NCBI GenBank assembly: GCA_963816555.1
Contig: CAWFLD010000017.1
Location: 1-64,000 of the forward strand
Source: Lutibaculum sp963816555
GTDB taxonomy: Bacteria; Pseudomonadota; Alphaproteobacteria; Rhizobiales; Tepidamorphaceae
Length of the DNA stretch: 64,000 nt
Direction: 5' to 3'
Both the position numbers and the translations under genes were made by a program. Positions 25,175 to 34,430 of this stretch are shown in pieces; positions within the stretch are counted from its first letter, which is position 1, and every line of letters begins with the position of its first letter. Under the pieces are notes generated by a model. That model was given only the letters and a program-made list of their open reading frames with translations. It was not told where the DNA came from and ran no database searches.

Positions 25175-26107
25175 TCAGAGTAGCCCCGCCAGCGCGATCC
25201 AGGCGGGGAGGGTGACGACGGCGCACACCGTCTGCAGCGTGATGAGCTCGGCCATCATCTCCGCGTCGCCGCCCATCTGCCGCGCCAGCAGGTAGGAGGC
25301 GGGGGCCGTGGGGACGGCGAGCGCCACGACCGCCGTGCCGATGGCGGTGCCGGTCAGGCCGAACAGCGCGGCCCAGCCGAGGCCGATCAGCGGCATCAGC
25401 AGGAGGCGCAGCGCCGAGCCCGCCCAGTGCGCGGCGCGCGGCCGGCGCAGCGCCGAGAGGTCGAGGCCGGCGCCGACGACCAGCAGGCCGACGCCGAGGG
25501 CGCCGCGGCCGAAGATGTCGATCGTCCGGCCGACGATGCCGTCGAGGCCGATGCCGAGGCCGGCGAGCACGAGGCCGACGACGCAGGCGCCGATCAGCGG
25601 GTTGCGCGCGATCTCGCGCAGCAGCGCCGTCACGGGCGGCCGGCTGGTGCCGGTGTCGCGCGCGAGCACCGCCACGGCCATGACGTTCAGCACCGGGATC
25701 ATCGCGACCATGGCCACGGCCACCAGCGCCACGCCCTCGGGACCGTAGAGGCTGCCGGACAGGGCGAGGGCGATGAAGGTGTTCCAGCGCGTGGCGCCCT
25801 GGAAGACCGAGGTGAAGCTCCGGCCGTCGAGCCCGAAGGCGCGCTGCAGCGGCGACTTGAGCGCGAGGCAGACCGCCGCCATCGTGATGACGGAGAGGAA
25901 CAGCGTCGCGCCGAGCGCCCGCCACGGCAGGACGCCGAGCTCCGCCCCCGCCAGCGTCTCGACGATCAGGCAGGGAAACAGCACGAAATAGGCGAGACGC
26001 TCGATGCCGCCGCGCTGGCTCGGCGGGACGATGCCGAAGCGGGTCACCCCCCAGCCCGTGGCGATCACCAGGAGCACCGGGGCGAGGCCCTGAAGGGCGG
26101 TCAGCAT
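25175..26107 (-). CDS. AEC family transporter
   Basis: 310 residues, about ten hydrophobic helices. The auxin efflux carrier family pattern is visible: an N-terminal helix LAPVLLVIATGWGVTRFG, ERLAYFVLFPCLIVETLA, the polar break FQGATRWNTFIALAL, and a C-terminal repeat GALGVGLLVVGAGLDL and LAVPTAPASYLLARQMGG. Bacterial members export malonate, malate or other organic anions; the substrate here is unknown. The gene stands four bases after ruvX in the same direction, so both probably share a promoter. Confidence 0.88.
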   Translation of the reverse strand: MLTALQGLAPVLLVIATGWGVTRFGIVPPSQRGGIERLAYFVLFPCLIVETLAGAELGVLPWRALGATLFLSVITMAAVCLALKSPLQRAFGLDGRSFTSVFQGATRWNTFIALALSGSLYGPEGVALVAVAMVAMIPVLNVMAVAVLARDTGTSRPPVTALLREIARNPLIGACVVGLVLAGLGIGLDGIVGRTIDIFGRGALGVGLLVVGAGLDLSALRRPRAAHWAGSALRLLLMPLIGLGWAALFGLTGTAIGTAVVALAVPTAPASYLLARQMGGDAEMMAELITLQTVCAVVTLPAWIALAGLL

Positions 26108-26111
26108 CGCA

Positions 26112-26588
26112 TCAGCCCTGCATCCGGCCGAGACGGTCGATGGCGCCCTGGAGGATGTACGAGGCCGCGATCTTGTCGACGATCTCGGCGCGCTTCCGGC
26201 GGCTCGTGTCGGCGTCGATCATGCCGCGCGTCACCGCCGCGGTGGACAGCCGCTCGTCCCACATGAGCACGGGCAGGCCGACGAGCGCGGCCAGGTTGCG
26301 GGCGAAGGCCGAGGCCGACTGGGCGCTCGGCCCGGCGGTGCCGTCCATGTTCAGCGGAAGCCCGACGACGATGCCGGCGATGGCGTTCCGTGTCGCGAGC
26401 TCGGCGATCTCGGCGCCGTTCCGCGCGAACTTTGCCTTCTTGATGCCGACGAGCGGGCTCGCAATTCTCCAGTCGCGGTCGCACACCGCGACCCCGATGG
26501 TCTTCGACCCGGGGTCGATGCCGAGCAGCGCCCCCCGGCCCGGCAGGGCGGCGGCGAATTCCTCGATGTCTTTCGTGACGAGACTCAT
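26112..26588 (-). CDS. ruvX: Holliday junction resolvase-like protein YqgF
   Basis: 158 residues with an RNase-H-like fold. The first catalytic aspartate is in LLGIDPGSKTIGVAV. VVGLPLNMDGTAG is the glycine-rich loop, WDERLSTAAV holds the second acidic residue, and the late aspartate lies near VDKIAASYILQGAID. The family processes the 5' end of 16S rRNA precursor and has been proposed to resolve junctions; it is near-universal. The start ATG at 26588 faces the divergent hydrolase gene across 125 bases. Confidence 0.93.
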   Translation of the reverse strand: MSLVTKDIEEFAAALPGRGALLGIDPGSKTIGVAVCDRDWRIASPLVGIKKAKFARNGAEIAELATRNAIAGIVVGLPLNMDGTAGPSAQSASAFARNLAALVGLPVLMWDERLSTAAVTRGMIDADTSRRKRAEIVDKIAASYILQGAIDRLGRMQG

Positions 26589-26631
26589 GGCCGCGTCGCT
26601 CTACCACGCCATCCCGCGGCGGGGGAGCCGG

Positions 26632-26659
26632 TTGTTGGCGCGACCGGCGCGCCTATAGT
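26632..26659 (+). promoter_or_regulatory. Sigma-70-like promoter for the metallo-hydrolase gene
   Basis: TTGTTG (26632-26637), 16 bases, TATAGT (26654-26659). It lies about 55 bases before ATG 26714 in the divergent gap with ruvX. A good Shine-Dalgarno sequence AAGGAG is at 26701-26706. Confidence 0.5.
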
Positions 26660-26713
26660 TTGCCTGCGGACGGGGCCGCCGGAGCGGCCGCCCTGAAGAC
26701 AAGGAGAAACAAG

Positions 26714-27412
26714 ATGCGCATCACGTGGTTCGGACACTCCGCCTTCCGCGTCGAGACGGGCAAGAGCGTCATCCTCATCGATCCCTTCCTCACCGGCAAC
26801 GAGACCTACAAGGGCACGGTCGACGAGGCGAGCAAGGGCGTGACGCACGTCGTCCTGACGCACGGCCACGACGACCATATCGGCGACACGATCGACATCC
26901 TGAAGAAGACCGGCGCGACGCTGGTCGCCAATGCCGAGATCTGCACCTGGATGTCGGCGAAGAAGGGCATCGAGAAGGTCAGTCCCGGCAACCATGGCGG
27001 ACGCCAGACCTTCGACGACTTCGACGTCGCCTTCGTGCAGGCCTGGCACTCGTCGTCCTTCATGGGCGAGGGCACCCCGATCTATCTCGGCAACCCGGCC
27101 GGCGTCGTCGTCATCCCGAAGGACGGCGGCAAGACGCTCTACCACATGGGCGACACCGACATCTTCTCGGACATGGCGCTGATCAACGAGATCTACAAGC
27201 CGAAGATCGGCTTCGTGCCGATCGGCGACCGCTTCACGATGGGCGGGGATCTCGCGGCGATGGCGTGCAAGAAGTACTTCGACTTCGAGACCGTGGTCCC
27301 CTGCCACTACGGCACCTTCCCGATCATCGATCAGACGCCGGACAAGTTCGTCGCGGCGATGGGCGGCAACACCGTCTTCGTGCCCGAGCCCGGCAAGCCC
27401 TTCGAGGCCTGA
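26714..27412 (+). CDS. Metal-dependent hydrolase (UPF0173, metallo-beta-lactamase fold)
   Basis: 232 residues. The metallo-beta-lactamase metal motif HxHxDH is H50-G-H52-D-D54-H55. Further ligands are expected in QAWHSSS and HMGDTD, and the late CHYGTFP supplies the final histidine. The N-terminus ITWFGHSAFRVE and length are characteristic of the UPF0173 (YtkL-like) group, whose natural substrate is unknown. The start ATG 26714 follows AAGGAG; a longer frame from 26660 lacks family similarity. It precedes gatC by 85 bases, with a possible separate promoter between. Confidence 0.92.
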   Translation: MRITWFGHSAFRVETGKSVILIDPFLTGNETYKGTVDEASKGVTHVVLTHGHDDHIGDTIDILKKTGATLVANAEICTWMSAKKGIEKVSPGNHGGRQTFDDFDVAFVQAWHSSSFMGEGTPIYLGNPAGVVVIPKDGGKTLYHMGDTDIFSDMALINEIYKPKIGFVPIGDRFTMGGDLAAMACKKYFDFETVVPCHYGTFPIIDQTPDKFVAAMGGNTVFVPEPGKPFEA

Positions 27413-27426
27413 TACCGGCGATCCGG

Positions 27427-27456
27427 TTGCCGGCTCCGCGAGGGCGGTGCTATAGG
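27427..27456 (+). promoter_or_regulatory. Possible promoter for gatC
   Basis: TTGCCG (27427-27432), 18 bases, TATAGG (27451-27456), about 42 bases before the gatC start. The -35 and -10 are moderate matches. Confidence 0.35.
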
Positions 27457-27497
27457 CCGTCCAGAGCCTTCCACCGCCTTCGTGAACGGATACTTCC

Positions 27498-27785
27498 ATG
27501 TCGGTCGACGTCGCCACCGTCAAACGCATCGCGCATCTGGCCCGCATCGCGGTCACCGAAGAAGAGGCGGCCGCGCTGCAGGGCGAGCTCAACACGATCC
27601 TCGACTGGGTCGAGCAACTGGGCGAGGTCGACGTCGCCGACGTCGAGCCGATGACCAGCGTCGTGGCGACGACCATGAAGAAGCGCAGCGACGGCGTCAC
27701 CGACGGCGAGCGTGCCGGGGACATCGTCGCGAACGCGCCCGAGACCGAGGACGGCTACTTCATCGTTCCCAAAGTCGTGGAATGA
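27498..27785 (+). CDS. gatC: Asp/Glu-tRNA amidotransferase subunit C
   Basis: 95 residues. GatC clamps GatA to GatB in the heterotrimer that converts Glu-tRNA(Gln) and Asp-tRNA(Asn) to the amidated forms. Typical features are VKRIAHLARIAVTEEE at the start, LNTILDWVEQLGEVDV in the middle, VEPMTSV, and the terminal ENGYFIVPKVVE-like tail (here EDGYFIVPKVVE). It lies four bases before an acetyltransferase gene that is inserted between gatC and gatA. gatB is not in the window. Confidence 0.95.
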   Translation: MSVDVATVKRIAHLARIAVTEEEAAALQGELNTILDWVEQLGEVDVADVEPMTSVVATTMKKRSDGVTDGERAGDIVANAPETEDGYFIVPKVVE

Positions 27786-27789
27786 GGGC

Positions 27790-28276
27790 ATGGCCGTCAC
27801 GGTCGCCGTCGAGAGCCCGCTGCAGGACGACGTGCGGGACCTCGTGGCGGAGCTCAACGAGGCGCTTCTCGCGCTCACGCCGCCGGAGTTCTGCTTTCAC
27901 ATGACCGCCGAGGAGATGGCGCGGCCCGACACCACCGTCTTCGTGGCGCGCGACGGCGCCGCGGCGGTGGCCTGCGGGGCGCTCCGCCGGCACGGGGACG
28001 GCCTCGGCGAAGTGAAGCGCATGTACACGCGCCCGTCGCATCGCGGCCGCAACATCGGCGGCCGTGATCCTCGACGAGATCGAGGCGCTGGCGCGGCACG
28101 AGGGCCTCTCGCGTCTCGTCCTCGAGACGGGCGACCGGCATCCCGCCGCGTGGCGCGTCTACGAGCGGGGCGGCTTCACGCGGTGCGGCCCCGTGCTCGA
28201 CTATCCAGACTCCGCCTATTCCGTCTTCTACGAGAAGACGCTCTCACCGACCGATCCGGATGGACGCAGTGACTGA
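27790..28276 (+). CDS. GNAT family N-acetyltransferase, frameshifted
   Basis: A small acetyltransferase of about 161 residues. The first frame gives GEVKRMYTRPSHRGRNIG, i.e. strand 4 plus the acetyl-CoA pyrophosphate-binding RGRNIG loop. Homology resumes in another frame as ILDEIEALARHEG, LVLETGDRHPAAWRVYERGGF. Removing one G near 28059 (ATCGGC-G-GCCGTG) joins them with the usual spacing of two residues between IG and ILDEIE. Substrate unknown. The last 17 bases overlap the start of gatA, suggesting translational coupling. The break is probably the same kind of insertion seen elsewhere in the window. Confidence 0.8.
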
Positions 28277-29753
28277 TCTCACCAGACTGACGATCGCCGA
28301 AGCCCGCAAGGGGCTCGACCAGAAGGACTTCACGGCCCGCGAGCTGACCGAGGCCTATCTCGGCGCGATGGAGAAGGCGCGCGCGCTCAACGCCTTCATC
28401 GTCGAGACGCCGGAGAAGGCGCTGGACATGGCGGACGCGAGCGACCGGCGCATCGCCGCCGGCGAGGCGGGGCCGCTCGAAGGCATCCCGCTCGGCATCA
28501 AGGACCTGTTCTGCACCGAAGGCGTCCACAGCCAGGCGGCGAGCCACATCCTCGACGGTTTCGAGCCGCGCTACGAATCGACCGTCACCGCCAACCTGTG
28601 GCGCGACGGCGCGGTCATGCTCGGCAAGCTGAACATGGACGAGTTCGCCATGGGCTCGTCGAACGAGACCTCCTACTACGGCCCGGTCAAGAACCCCTGG
28701 CGCTCGAAGGAGTCGAACGCCGACCTCGTGCCCGGGGGCTCGTCGGGCGGCTCGGCGGCGGCGGTGTCCGCCTTCCTGTGCGCCGGCGCCACGGCGACCG
28801 ACACCGGCGGCTCGATCCGCCAGCCGGCCGCCTTCACCGGCACGGTCGGCATCAAGCCGACCTATGGCCGCTGCTCGCGCTGGGGCATCGTCGCCTTCGC
28901 CTCCTCGCTCGACCAGGCGGGCCCGATCGCGCGCTCGGTCCGGGACGCGGCGCTGATGCTCAATTCCATGGCCTCGGTCGACCCGAAGGACACGACCTCG
29001 GTCGACGTGCCGGTGCCGGACTACACCGAGGAGATCGGCCTGTCGCTCAAGGGCATGAAGATCGGCGTGCCGAAGGAATACCGGCTCGACGGCATGCCCG
29101 AGGAGATCGAGAGGAAGTGGCAGGAGGGCGCGGCCTGGCTCAAGGACGCCGGCGCCGAGATCGTCGACATCTCGCTGCCGCACACCAAGTACGCCCTGCC
29201 GGCCTACTACATCGTCGCGCCGGCCGAGGCCTCCTCGAACCTCGCCCGCTACGACGGCGTGCGCTACGGCCTGCGCGTCGAGGGCGAGGACATCGCCGGC
29301 ATGTACGAGAACACGCGCTCGGCCGGCTTCGGCTCCGAGGTCAAGCGCCGCATCCTGATCGGCACCTACGTGCTCTCGGCCGGCTACTACGACGCCTACT
29401 ACCTGAAGGCCCAGAAGGTGCGCACGCTGATCAAGCGCGACTTCGAGCAGGCCTTCGAGAACGGCATCGACGCCATCCTGACGCCGGCGACGCCGAGCGC
29501 CGCCTTCGGCCTCGGCGACATGGCGCTCGCCTCGCCGGTCGAGATGTACCTGAACGACGTGTTCACGGTGACGGTCAACATGGCCGGCCTGCCGGGCATC
29601 GCGGTGCCGGCGGGCCTCAACGCGGCGGGGCTTCCGCTCGGGCTGCAGCTGATCGGCCGGCCGTTCGACGAATCGACGCTGTTCCGCGCCGGCCAGGTGA
29701 TCGAGGATGCGGCCGGCAGGGTGTCGCCCGGGAGCTGGTGGCAGGCCGCCTGA
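28260..29753 (+). CDS. gatA: Glutamyl-tRNA(Gln) amidotransferase subunit A
   Basis: 497 residues, the amidase subunit that releases ammonia from glutamine for tRNA-bound Glu/Asp amidation. The Ser-cisSer-Lys triad is visible: K81 in GIPLGIKDLF, the serines at about 161-162 in PGGSSGGSAAAVS, and S185 in TDTGGSIRQPA. FTVTVNMAGLPGIAVPAG and GLPLGLQLIGRPF close the family pattern. The frame is intact. It overlaps the preceding GNAT gene by 17 bases. The next gene lies 151 bases on, with nothing notable between. Confidence 0.96.
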   Translation: MDAVTDLTRLTIAEARKGLDQKDFTARELTEAYLGAMEKARALNAFIVETPEKALDMADASDRRIAAGEAGPLEGIPLGIKDLFCTEGVHSQAASHILDGFEPRYESTVTANLWRDGAVMLGKLNMDEFAMGSSNETSYYGPVKNPWRSKESNADLVPGGSSGGSAAAVSAFLCAGATATDTGGSIRQPAAFTGTVGIKPTYGRCSRWGIVAFASSLDQAGPIARSVRDAALMLNSMASVDPKDTTSVDVPVPDYTEEIGLSLKGMKIGVPKEYRLDGMPEEIERKWQEGAAWLKDAGAEIVDISLPHTKYALPAYYIVAPAEASSNLARYDGVRYGLRVEGEDIAGMYENTRSAGFGSEVKRRILIGTYVLSAGYYDAYYLKAQKVRTLIKRDFEQAFENGIDAILTPATPSAAFGLGDMALASPVEMYLNDVFTVTVNMAGLPGIAVPAGLNAAGLPLGLQLIGRPFDESTLFRAGQVIEDAAGRVSPGSWWQAA

Positions 29754-29904
29754 GGCGGTGTCCCTTCGGGGTGCGCCGATCCGTCTCACGCGCGGCGGCG
29801 GCGGCAGGGTGCGGCTCCGGTTGACCCGGGCCGGCCCACGCCGCATCGATGTCGCGGCGACCACCCGTCGGGCCTGCGTCGTCGCTTGAGGGGGAGAGGC
29901 TGGA

Positions 29905-30495
29905 ATGATCGTCCTGATCGTCGGGCTCGTGGTGTTCCTTGGCGTGCATTCCGAGCGGATCGTCGCGCCGGGCCTTCGCGCACGGACCATCGCGGCGCGG
30001 GGCGAGGGGGCCTGGAAAGGCGCCTACTCGCTCGTGGCGCTCCTGGGCCTGGTGCTCATCGTCTGGGGCTACGGCCTCGCCCGGCAGGATCCGGTTCCCG
30101 TCTACACGCCGCCGGTCTGGCTCGGCCACCTCTCGCTCGTCCTGATGATGCCGGTCTTCGTGCTGCTCGTCGCGGCCTACGTCCCGGGGCACATCAAGGC
30201 GACGCTGAAGCATCCCATGCTCGTTGCGGTGAAGCTGTGGGCGGTGGCCCATCTCCTGGCCAACGGGACGCTCGCCGACATCCTGCTGTTCGGCTCCTTC
30301 CTCGTCTGGGCGGTGGCCGACAGGATCTCGGTCAAGCGGCGGGCGCCCGCCGCCTCCGACTACATCATCGGCTCGCAGCCGAACTGGGCGAACGACGTGA
30401 TCGCCCTCGTCGTCGGCGCGACGCTCTATGTCGCCTTCCTGGTGGGCCTGCACGAGTGGCTGATCGGCGTCTCGCCCCTGGCGGTCGGCCGCTAA
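29905..30495 (+). CDS. NnrU family protein
   Basis: 196 residues with five or six membrane helices. GVHSERIVAPGLR near the start, VYTPPVWLGHLSLVLMM, and VKLWAVAHLLANGTLADILLF are the NnrU landmarks, the last carrying conserved histidine and asparagine residues. NnrU is related to isoprenoid-associated zeta-carotene isomerase-like and denitrification-linked membrane proteins; its function outside denitrifiers is unknown. The start follows GGGGGAG. No denitrification genes are nearby, so a general membrane or haem-related role is more likely (inference). Confidence 0.88.
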   Translation: MIVLIVGLVVFLGVHSERIVAPGLRARTIAARGEGAWKGAYSLVALLGLVLIVWGYGLARQDPVPVYTPPVWLGHLSLVLMMPVFVLLVAAYVPGHIKATLKHPMLVAVKLWAVAHLLANGTLADILLFGSFLVWAVADRISVKRRAPAASDYIIGSQPNWANDVIALVVGATLYVAFLVGLHEWLIGVSPLAVGR

Positions 30496-30621
30496 GCCTT
30501 GATCTCGCCGCACGGAGACCGTAAGCACGGCGGCTGATCCGGGTGGCCCCAAAGGGTCCGCCCGCTTCGGCTCGCCAACGAACCGCATGCCAATAAGAAC
30601 GAGGATCCAAGGCACCTCTAC

Positions 30622-31638
30622 ATGTCGGACATATTTCGTGAAGTCGATGAAGAGGTGCGCCGCGAGCAGTTCACCGCCCTCTGGAAGCGGTTCGGACCGT
30701 TCATCATCGCCCTGGCGGTGGTCATCGTCCTGGGCGTCGCCGGCTGGCGCGCCTGGGAATGGTATCAGGCGAGGCGCGCCACCGAGATCGGGCAGAACTA
30801 CTTCGCCGCGCTCCAGCTGGCGAATGACGGCGAGCACCAGCAGGCGGCGCAGGCCTTCGCCGAGCTGGCGGACACGGGCGAGGCGTACGGCACGCTCGCC
30901 GCCCTCCGCCATGCCAGCGAGCTCGCCCAGGCCGGCGACACGCAGGGCGCCATCGCCGCGTACGACGCGATCGCCAAGGACGCCTCGGTGTCGCGCCTGC
31001 TCCGCGGCCTCGCGCAGATCCGCGCCGGCTACCTGCAGGTCGACACGGCCGACCCCGCCAAGCTGCGCCAGCAGATGGAGGGCTACCTCAGCGACGACTC
31101 CAATCCGTGGCGCAACGCGGCGCGCGAGATCCAGGGGCTCGCCGCCTACCGTGCCGGCGACTACGAGGCGGCCTCCGCGCTGTTCGAGCAGATCCTCGGC
31201 GACCCCGAGGCGCCGCAGGACATGCTGCAGCGCGCCCAGATGATGTTCACGCTGCTCGCCGCCGGTGCGCCGGACGCGATGACCGCGAGCCAGCCGGCCG
31301 AGCAGCCCGCCACCCCCGTCGCCACCGGAACGCCGTCCGTTCCCTCGGAGATACCGCAGGTTCCGCCGGCGGCGACCGCTCCGGCCGCACCCGAGGCGGC
31401 CCCGGCGTCGCCCGCGCAGCCGGCGCCTGCCGCGCCCGAGGCAGCCCCGGCGCAGCCGGACGCCTCCACCACGCAGCCGGACACGTCGGCCGCGCAGCCG
31501 GACGCCGCCGCGCCGCAGGCCGAGCCCGCGCCACAGGCTGCGCCCGCTCCCGCGGCGGAGACGCAGCAGCCGGCGCCCACGGACACCTCCGCACCGACCG
31601 AGCCATCCGCAGCCGGGACCAACGAGGACAGCAAATGA
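30622..31638 (+). CDS. YfgM-like tetratricopeptide protein with long Pro/Ala tail
   Basis: 338 residues. The N-terminal cytoplasmic stretch IFREVDEEVRREQFTALWKRF leads into a single membrane helix at about 27-46, then a periplasmic TPR-like region to about residue 205 (AQAFAELADTG, LAALRHASELAQAGD, GLAAYRAGDYEAA). This is the YfgM/DUF2133 layout, an ancillary SecYEG-associated chaperone. From about 215 on there is a ~120-residue low-complexity tail of Pro, Ala, Gln, Thr and Ser, unusual in length. The stop overlaps the bamB start (ATGA), matching the common yfgM-bamB-der order. Confidence 0.88.
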   Translation: MSDIFREVDEEVRREQFTALWKRFGPFIIALAVVIVLGVAGWRAWEWYQARRATEIGQNYFAALQLANDGEHQQAAQAFAELADTGEAYGTLAALRHASELAQAGDTQGAIAAYDAIAKDASVSRLLRGLAQIRAGYLQVDTADPAKLRQQMEGYLSDDSNPWRNAAREIQGLAAYRAGDYEAASALFEQILGDPEAPQDMLQRAQMMFTLLAAGAPDAMTASQPAEQPATPVATGTPSVPSEIPQVPPAATAPAAPEAAPASPAQPAPAAPEAAPAQPDASTTQPDTSAAQPDAAAPQAEPAPQAAPAPAAETQQPAPTDTSAPTEPSAAGTNEDSK

Positions 31639-32981
31639 CGTCGTCCGTCTTTCGTGCCAGCACGCAGGCCTGCATCGTCGCGGTCGCCTGCGCCCTTCTG
31701 CTGTCGGGCTGCAGCGACGCGCTCGAGGACTTCAACCCCGTCAGCTACAACCCCTTCCGCGCGAAGGAGAAGAAGCTTCCGGGCGAGCGTCACGAGATCC
31801 TGACGGACGCGCCGTCGACGATCTCCGACGACGATCTCACGAAGGCTCCGGTCTCCATTCCCGCGCCCTCCGGCGGCGCCGACTGGAGCCAGCCCGGCGG
31901 CAACGCGGCCAACGCGCCGGGCAACGTCGCCCTGTCCGGCGGCGCCGGCTCCTGGAGCGTGCAGGTCGCCCGCGTCGAGCGGCGCGGCCGTCTCGCCTCG
32001 CCGCCGATCGTCGCCCAGGGCCGTGCCATCGTCATGGAGACGGACGGCACCGTCACCGCCTACTCGCTGTCTGGTGGCGGCCGTGCCTGGGCGGCGGCCC
32101 TGCGTCCCAAGGAGGAGAACGGCCGCGGCTATGGCGGCGGCGTCGCCGCGGGCGACGGCGTGATCGTCGCCGCGACGCCCTACAGCACGGTGGTCGGCCT
32201 CGATCCCGCCACGGGCGGTGTCGCGTGGACGGCCGAGGTGGGCGCGCCGGCGCGCAGCGCGCCGACGGTCGCCGGCGGCCTGGCCTACGTCGTGACCGCC
32301 GACAACGTGGTCCACGCGATCAGCGTCTCCGACGGCACCGAGAAGTGGAACCACACCGGCATCGGCGAGATGACGGGCGTGCTCGGCAACGCCAGTCCGG
32401 CCGTCGGCTCCGGCAAGGTCGTCGTCCCGTACACCTCCGGCGAGATCCTGGCGTTCAATGCCCAGGACGGCTCGCCCGAATGGCTCGACGCGCTGACCGG
32501 CGCCAACAAGTTCACCAGCGTCTCCGGCCTCAACGACGTGGCGCGGCCCGTGATCTACGACGGCACGGTCTACGCCGTCAGCGTCTCCGGCCGCCTGATC
32601 GCCACGGGCATTGCCAGCGGCAACCGCCAGTGGGCGCAGACGGTGGCGAGCTCGCACCAGCCGGCCGTGGCCGGAAACACCGTCTTCATCGCCACGCTGA
32701 ACGGCGAAGTGGTCGCGATCGACCGCTCGAACGGCAAGTTCCGCTGGCGCTCGAAGGTCACCGGCAAGGAGGGCAAGGCTGTCGATCTCGCGGGCCCGCT
32801 GCTCGCCGGCAGCCGGCTCTGGGTCGGCACGTCCGACGGCCGGGTCGTGACGCTCGATCCGCAGAGCGGCAACGTCACGGGCTCGGTGTCGGTCGGCAAC
32901 CCGGTGTTCCTGTCGCCGATCGCTGCCGGCGGCCGCGTGCTCGTCCTCGACAATGGCGGCAAGCTCACCTCGCTCGACTGA
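31635..32981 (+). CDS. bamB: Outer membrane assembly lipoprotein BamB
   Basis: 448 residues. A lipoprotein signal peptide ends in the lipobox LLSGC at about 24-28. The rest is an eight-bladed PQQ-type beta-propeller: repeated blades such as GTVTAYSLSGGGRAWAA, TVVGLDPATGGVAWTAEVG, NVVHAISVSDGTEKWNH, GEILAFNAQDGSPEWLDAL and GRVVTLDPQSG. BamB helps BamA fold beta-barrel proteins in the outer membrane. It is coupled to the YfgM-like gene by an ATGA overlap and followed by der after 31 bases, the standard proteobacterial order. Confidence 0.95.
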   Translation: MTSSVFRASTQACIVAVACALLLSGCSDALEDFNPVSYNPFRAKEKKLPGERHEILTDAPSTISDDDLTKAPVSIPAPSGGADWSQPGGNAANAPGNVALSGGAGSWSVQVARVERRGRLASPPIVAQGRAIVMETDGTVTAYSLSGGGRAWAAALRPKEENGRGYGGGVAAGDGVIVAATPYSTVVGLDPATGGVAWTAEVGAPARSAPTVAGGLAYVVTADNVVHAISVSDGTEKWNHTGIGEMTGVLGNASPAVGSGKVVVPYTSGEILAFNAQDGSPEWLDALTGANKFTSVSGLNDVARPVIYDGTVYAVSVSGRLIATGIASGNRQWAQTVASSHQPAVAGNTVFIATLNGEVVAIDRSNGKFRWRSKVTGKEGKAVDLAGPLLAGSRLWVGTSDGRVVTLDPQSGNVTGSVSVGNPVFLSPIAAGGRVLVLDNGGKLTSLD

Positions 32982-33012
32982 GCGTGGTGAGCCGCCGCGG
33001 AATCGGGAATCG

Positions 33013-34380
33013 ATGAGCAAGGCCCCGCAACTGACCGTCGCGATCATCGGTCGCCCGAATGTCGGCAAGTCGACGCTGTTCAACCGGCTCGTCGGCCGCC
33101 GGCTGGCGCTCGTCGACGACCAGCCGGGCGTGACGCGCGACCGGCGCGAGGGCGACGGGCGGATCGGCGACTTCGAGTTCAAGATCATCGACACCGCCGG
33201 CCTCGAGGATGCGCCGGCCGACAGCCTCGCCGGCCGCATGCGCACGCAGACCGAGGCCGCCATCGACGATGCCGACGTCTCGCTGTTCCTGATCGACGCG
33301 CGCGCCGGCCTGATGCCGGACGACCATTACTTCGCCGATGTCCTGCGGCGCGCCGGCAAGCCGGTGGTCCTCGTCGCCAACAAGAGCGAGGGCTCGGCTG
33401 CCGATTCGGGCTTCTACGAGGCGTTCTCGCTGGGCCTCGGCGAGCCGGTCGCGATGTCGGCGGAACACGGCCTCGGCTTCGCCGACCTCGCGGAAGCGCT
33501 CGAGCGCATCGCCGAGGAGCGCGAGGAGGGCGAGATCGTTCCGGCTCCGGGCGACGTCGACGAGGAGGACGGCCCGGTCCGCATCGCGATCGTCGGCCGC
33601 CCGAACGCCGGCAAGTCGACGCTCATCAACCGGATGATCGGGGCGGAGCGGCTGCTGACGGGCCCGGAGGCGGGGATCACCCGCGATTCGATCACGATCG
33701 ACTGGGACTGGAAGGGACGGCCGGTGCGCCTCGTCGACACGGCCGGCATGCGGCGCAAGGCGCGCGTGCAGGAGAAGCTCGAGAAGCTGAGCGTCTCCGA
33801 CGCCATCCGCTCGCTGCGCTTCGCCCAGGTCGTCGTCCTCGTCGTCGACGTCACCCAGCCCTTCGAGCAGCAGGACCTGCAGATCGCGGACCTCATCGTG
33901 CGAGAGGGCAGGGCGCTCGTCATCGCGCTCAACAAGTGGGACCTCGCCGAGGATCCGAACGCGGCGCTGCGCGAGCTGCGGCTCGAGGCGGACCGGCTGC
34001 TGGCGCAGGTGCGCGGCGTGCCGGTGGTGCCCGTCTCCGGCCTCGCCGGGCGCGGCCTCGACAACCTGATGAAGACGGTCTTCAAGACCTACGACCGCTG
34101 GAACCGGCGCATCTCCACGGGCGAGCTCAACCGCTGGTTCGCCGAGCTTCTCGAGCATCACCAGCCGCCGGCGGTCGCGGGCCGGCGCATCCGGCTGCGC
34201 TACATCACGCAGGTCTCGGCGCGGCCGCCGACCTTCGTCTGCTTCTGCTCGCGGCCCGAGGCGCTGCCGGAATCCTACAAGCGCTACCTGATGAACGGCC
34301 TGCGCGAGACCTTCGACCTCGAGGGCATTCCCGTCCGCCTGCACCTGCGCAAGCAGGACAACCCCTACGACAAGTCGTAG
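33013..34380 (+). CDS. der: Ribosome biogenesis GTPase Der (EngA)
   Basis: 455 residues with two tandem GTPase domains and a KH-like C-terminus. Domain 1 has GRPNVGKSTLFNR, DTAGLED and the NKSEG variant of NKxD. Domain 2 has GRPNAGKSTLINR, DTAGMRRKARV and NKWD. The KH-like part includes RRIRLRYITQVSARPPTFV and the terminal YLMNGLRETFDLEGIPVRL. Der is needed for 50S subunit assembly and is essential. The ATG at 33013 is supported by homology; the frame is intact. Confidence 0.96.
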   Translation: MSKAPQLTVAIIGRPNVGKSTLFNRLVGRRLALVDDQPGVTRDRREGDGRIGDFEFKIIDTAGLEDAPADSLAGRMRTQTEAAIDDADVSLFLIDARAGLMPDDHYFADVLRRAGKPVVLVANKSEGSAADSGFYEAFSLGLGEPVAMSAEHGLGFADLAEALERIAEEREEGEIVPAPGDVDEEDGPVRIAIVGRPNAGKSTLINRMIGAERLLTGPEAGITRDSITIDWDWKGRPVRLVDTAGMRRKARVQEKLEKLSVSDAIRSLRFAQVVVLVVDVTQPFEQQDLQIADLIVREGRALVIALNKWDLAEDPNAALRELRLEADRLLAQVRGVPVVPVSGLAGRGLDNLMKTVFKTYDRWNRRISTGELNRWFAELLEHHQPPAVAGRRIRLRYITQVSARPPTFVCFCSRPEALPESYKRYLMNGLRETFDLEGIPVRLHLRKQDNPYDKS

Positions 34381-34430
34381 GGGCCGATCGTCCGGTCATT
34401 CGGGCGCGTGGTGCTCGGGAGGGCGGGGCG

